This document shows positions 41,177-41,300 of a stretch of 41,300 nt of DNA, one piece after another. The notes beneath the pieces are model-generated. The model saw nothing but the letters and a program-made list of their open reading frames with translations, searched no databases and was not told where the DNA came from. Position 1 is the first letter of the stretch. Each line of letters begins with the position of its first letter. A program made the translations under genes and the position numbers. Origin of the DNA: Cytobacillus purgationiresistens (GTDB lineage Bacteria > Bacillota > Bacilli > Bacillales > Cytobacillaceae); the NCBI RefSeq assembly GCF_030813235.1, contig NZ_JAUSUB010000040.1, forward strand, positions 1 through 41,300, written 5' to 3'.

Positions 41177-41300
41177 CGAACGAGCTGTCAGAGAAAGAAA
41201 AGGTTAACTAGTTAACCAAACTAGTGCCCGAACGGGATGCCAAAGCAAGAAAGGGTTAACTAGTTAACCAAACTAGTGCCCGAACGGGATGCCAGAGAAG
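41177..41300. repeat. Start of a third 52-bp tandem array (runs off the window)
   Basis: A diverged partial unit (41177-41201) is followed by units starting at 41202 and 41254, exactly 52 bases apart. Each begins with the perfect 16-bp palindrome GGTTAACTAGTTAACC, then AAACTAGTGCCCGAACGGG (with CCCGAACGGG self-pairing) and a GCCAAAGCAAGAAA tail. The array continues beyond 41300, so its copy number is unknown. Confidence 0.85.

Overview
The window reads as a chromosomal segment of a low-GC, spore-forming-type Firmicute of the family Bacillaceae. The evidence is AT-rich intergenic DNA, strong purine-rich ribosome binding sites, several TTG/GTG starts, hairpin-plus-T terminators after almost every gene, and Bacillus-type genes (xpaC-yaaN, a YwaD-like aminopeptidase, an RsbR paralogue, a class D sortase, KinA-type orphan kinases, aspartokinase III). 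No rRNA, tRNA, prophage or CRISPR array was seen.

Layout. 1-94 is the 3' end of rocA. 487-5536 is one operon-like block: an iron-dependent dehydrogenase, a complete NitT/TauT-type ABC importer and a PLP aminotransferase, together a possible uptake and conversion module for an unknown amino or hydroxy acid. 5594-6250 is decayed or repetitive DNA with a promoter and a cre-like site leading into a TRAP transporter operon (DctQ-DctM-DctP, 6386-9285). 9354-13515 holds single genes: an APH-family kinase, an SDF-family symporter, an RsbR-type stressosome protein and a sortase D. 13761-14923 is a dead IS3-family element sitting inside an older GC-rich palindromic repeat. 15408-21711 carries a ketopantoate-reductase-like enzyme, two orphan PAS-PAS histidine kinases and, between them, xpaC-yaaN behind a sigma-W-like promoter. 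21868-25363 carries an excisionase-type DNA-binding protein, a single-domain flavoprotein, a secreted M28 aminopeptidase and a DMT exporter. 25901-33058 is mostly minus strand: a D-2-hydroxyacid dehydrogenase, an MBL hydrolase, DUF2164, a PhzF-like protein, a glutaminyl-tRNA synthetase and a DUF1002 protein, with a plus-strand glycerophosphodiesterase. 33363-37928 holds a large TPR-dynamin-like GTPase and aspartokinase III. 37983-41162 is a divergent unit: an FAD-linked glycolate/D-lactate oxidase facing a GntR/FCD regulator followed by a second TRAP binding protein, with an operator-like palindrome between them.

The most unusual signal is non-coding. Four intergenic tandem arrays (about 5854-6010, 25361-25827, 28791-29108 and 41177-end) differ in sequence but share a unit of 51-52 bp. 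Three of the four carry an inverted repeat in each unit. Two lie between convergent genes, and all follow the 3' end of a gene. 52 bp is close to five helical turns. One array also alternates two unit types, giving a higher-order 102-bp period. I cannot name a described family for these arrays. They and the ABC/dehydrogenase/aminotransferase operon are the best candidates for undescribed biology here.
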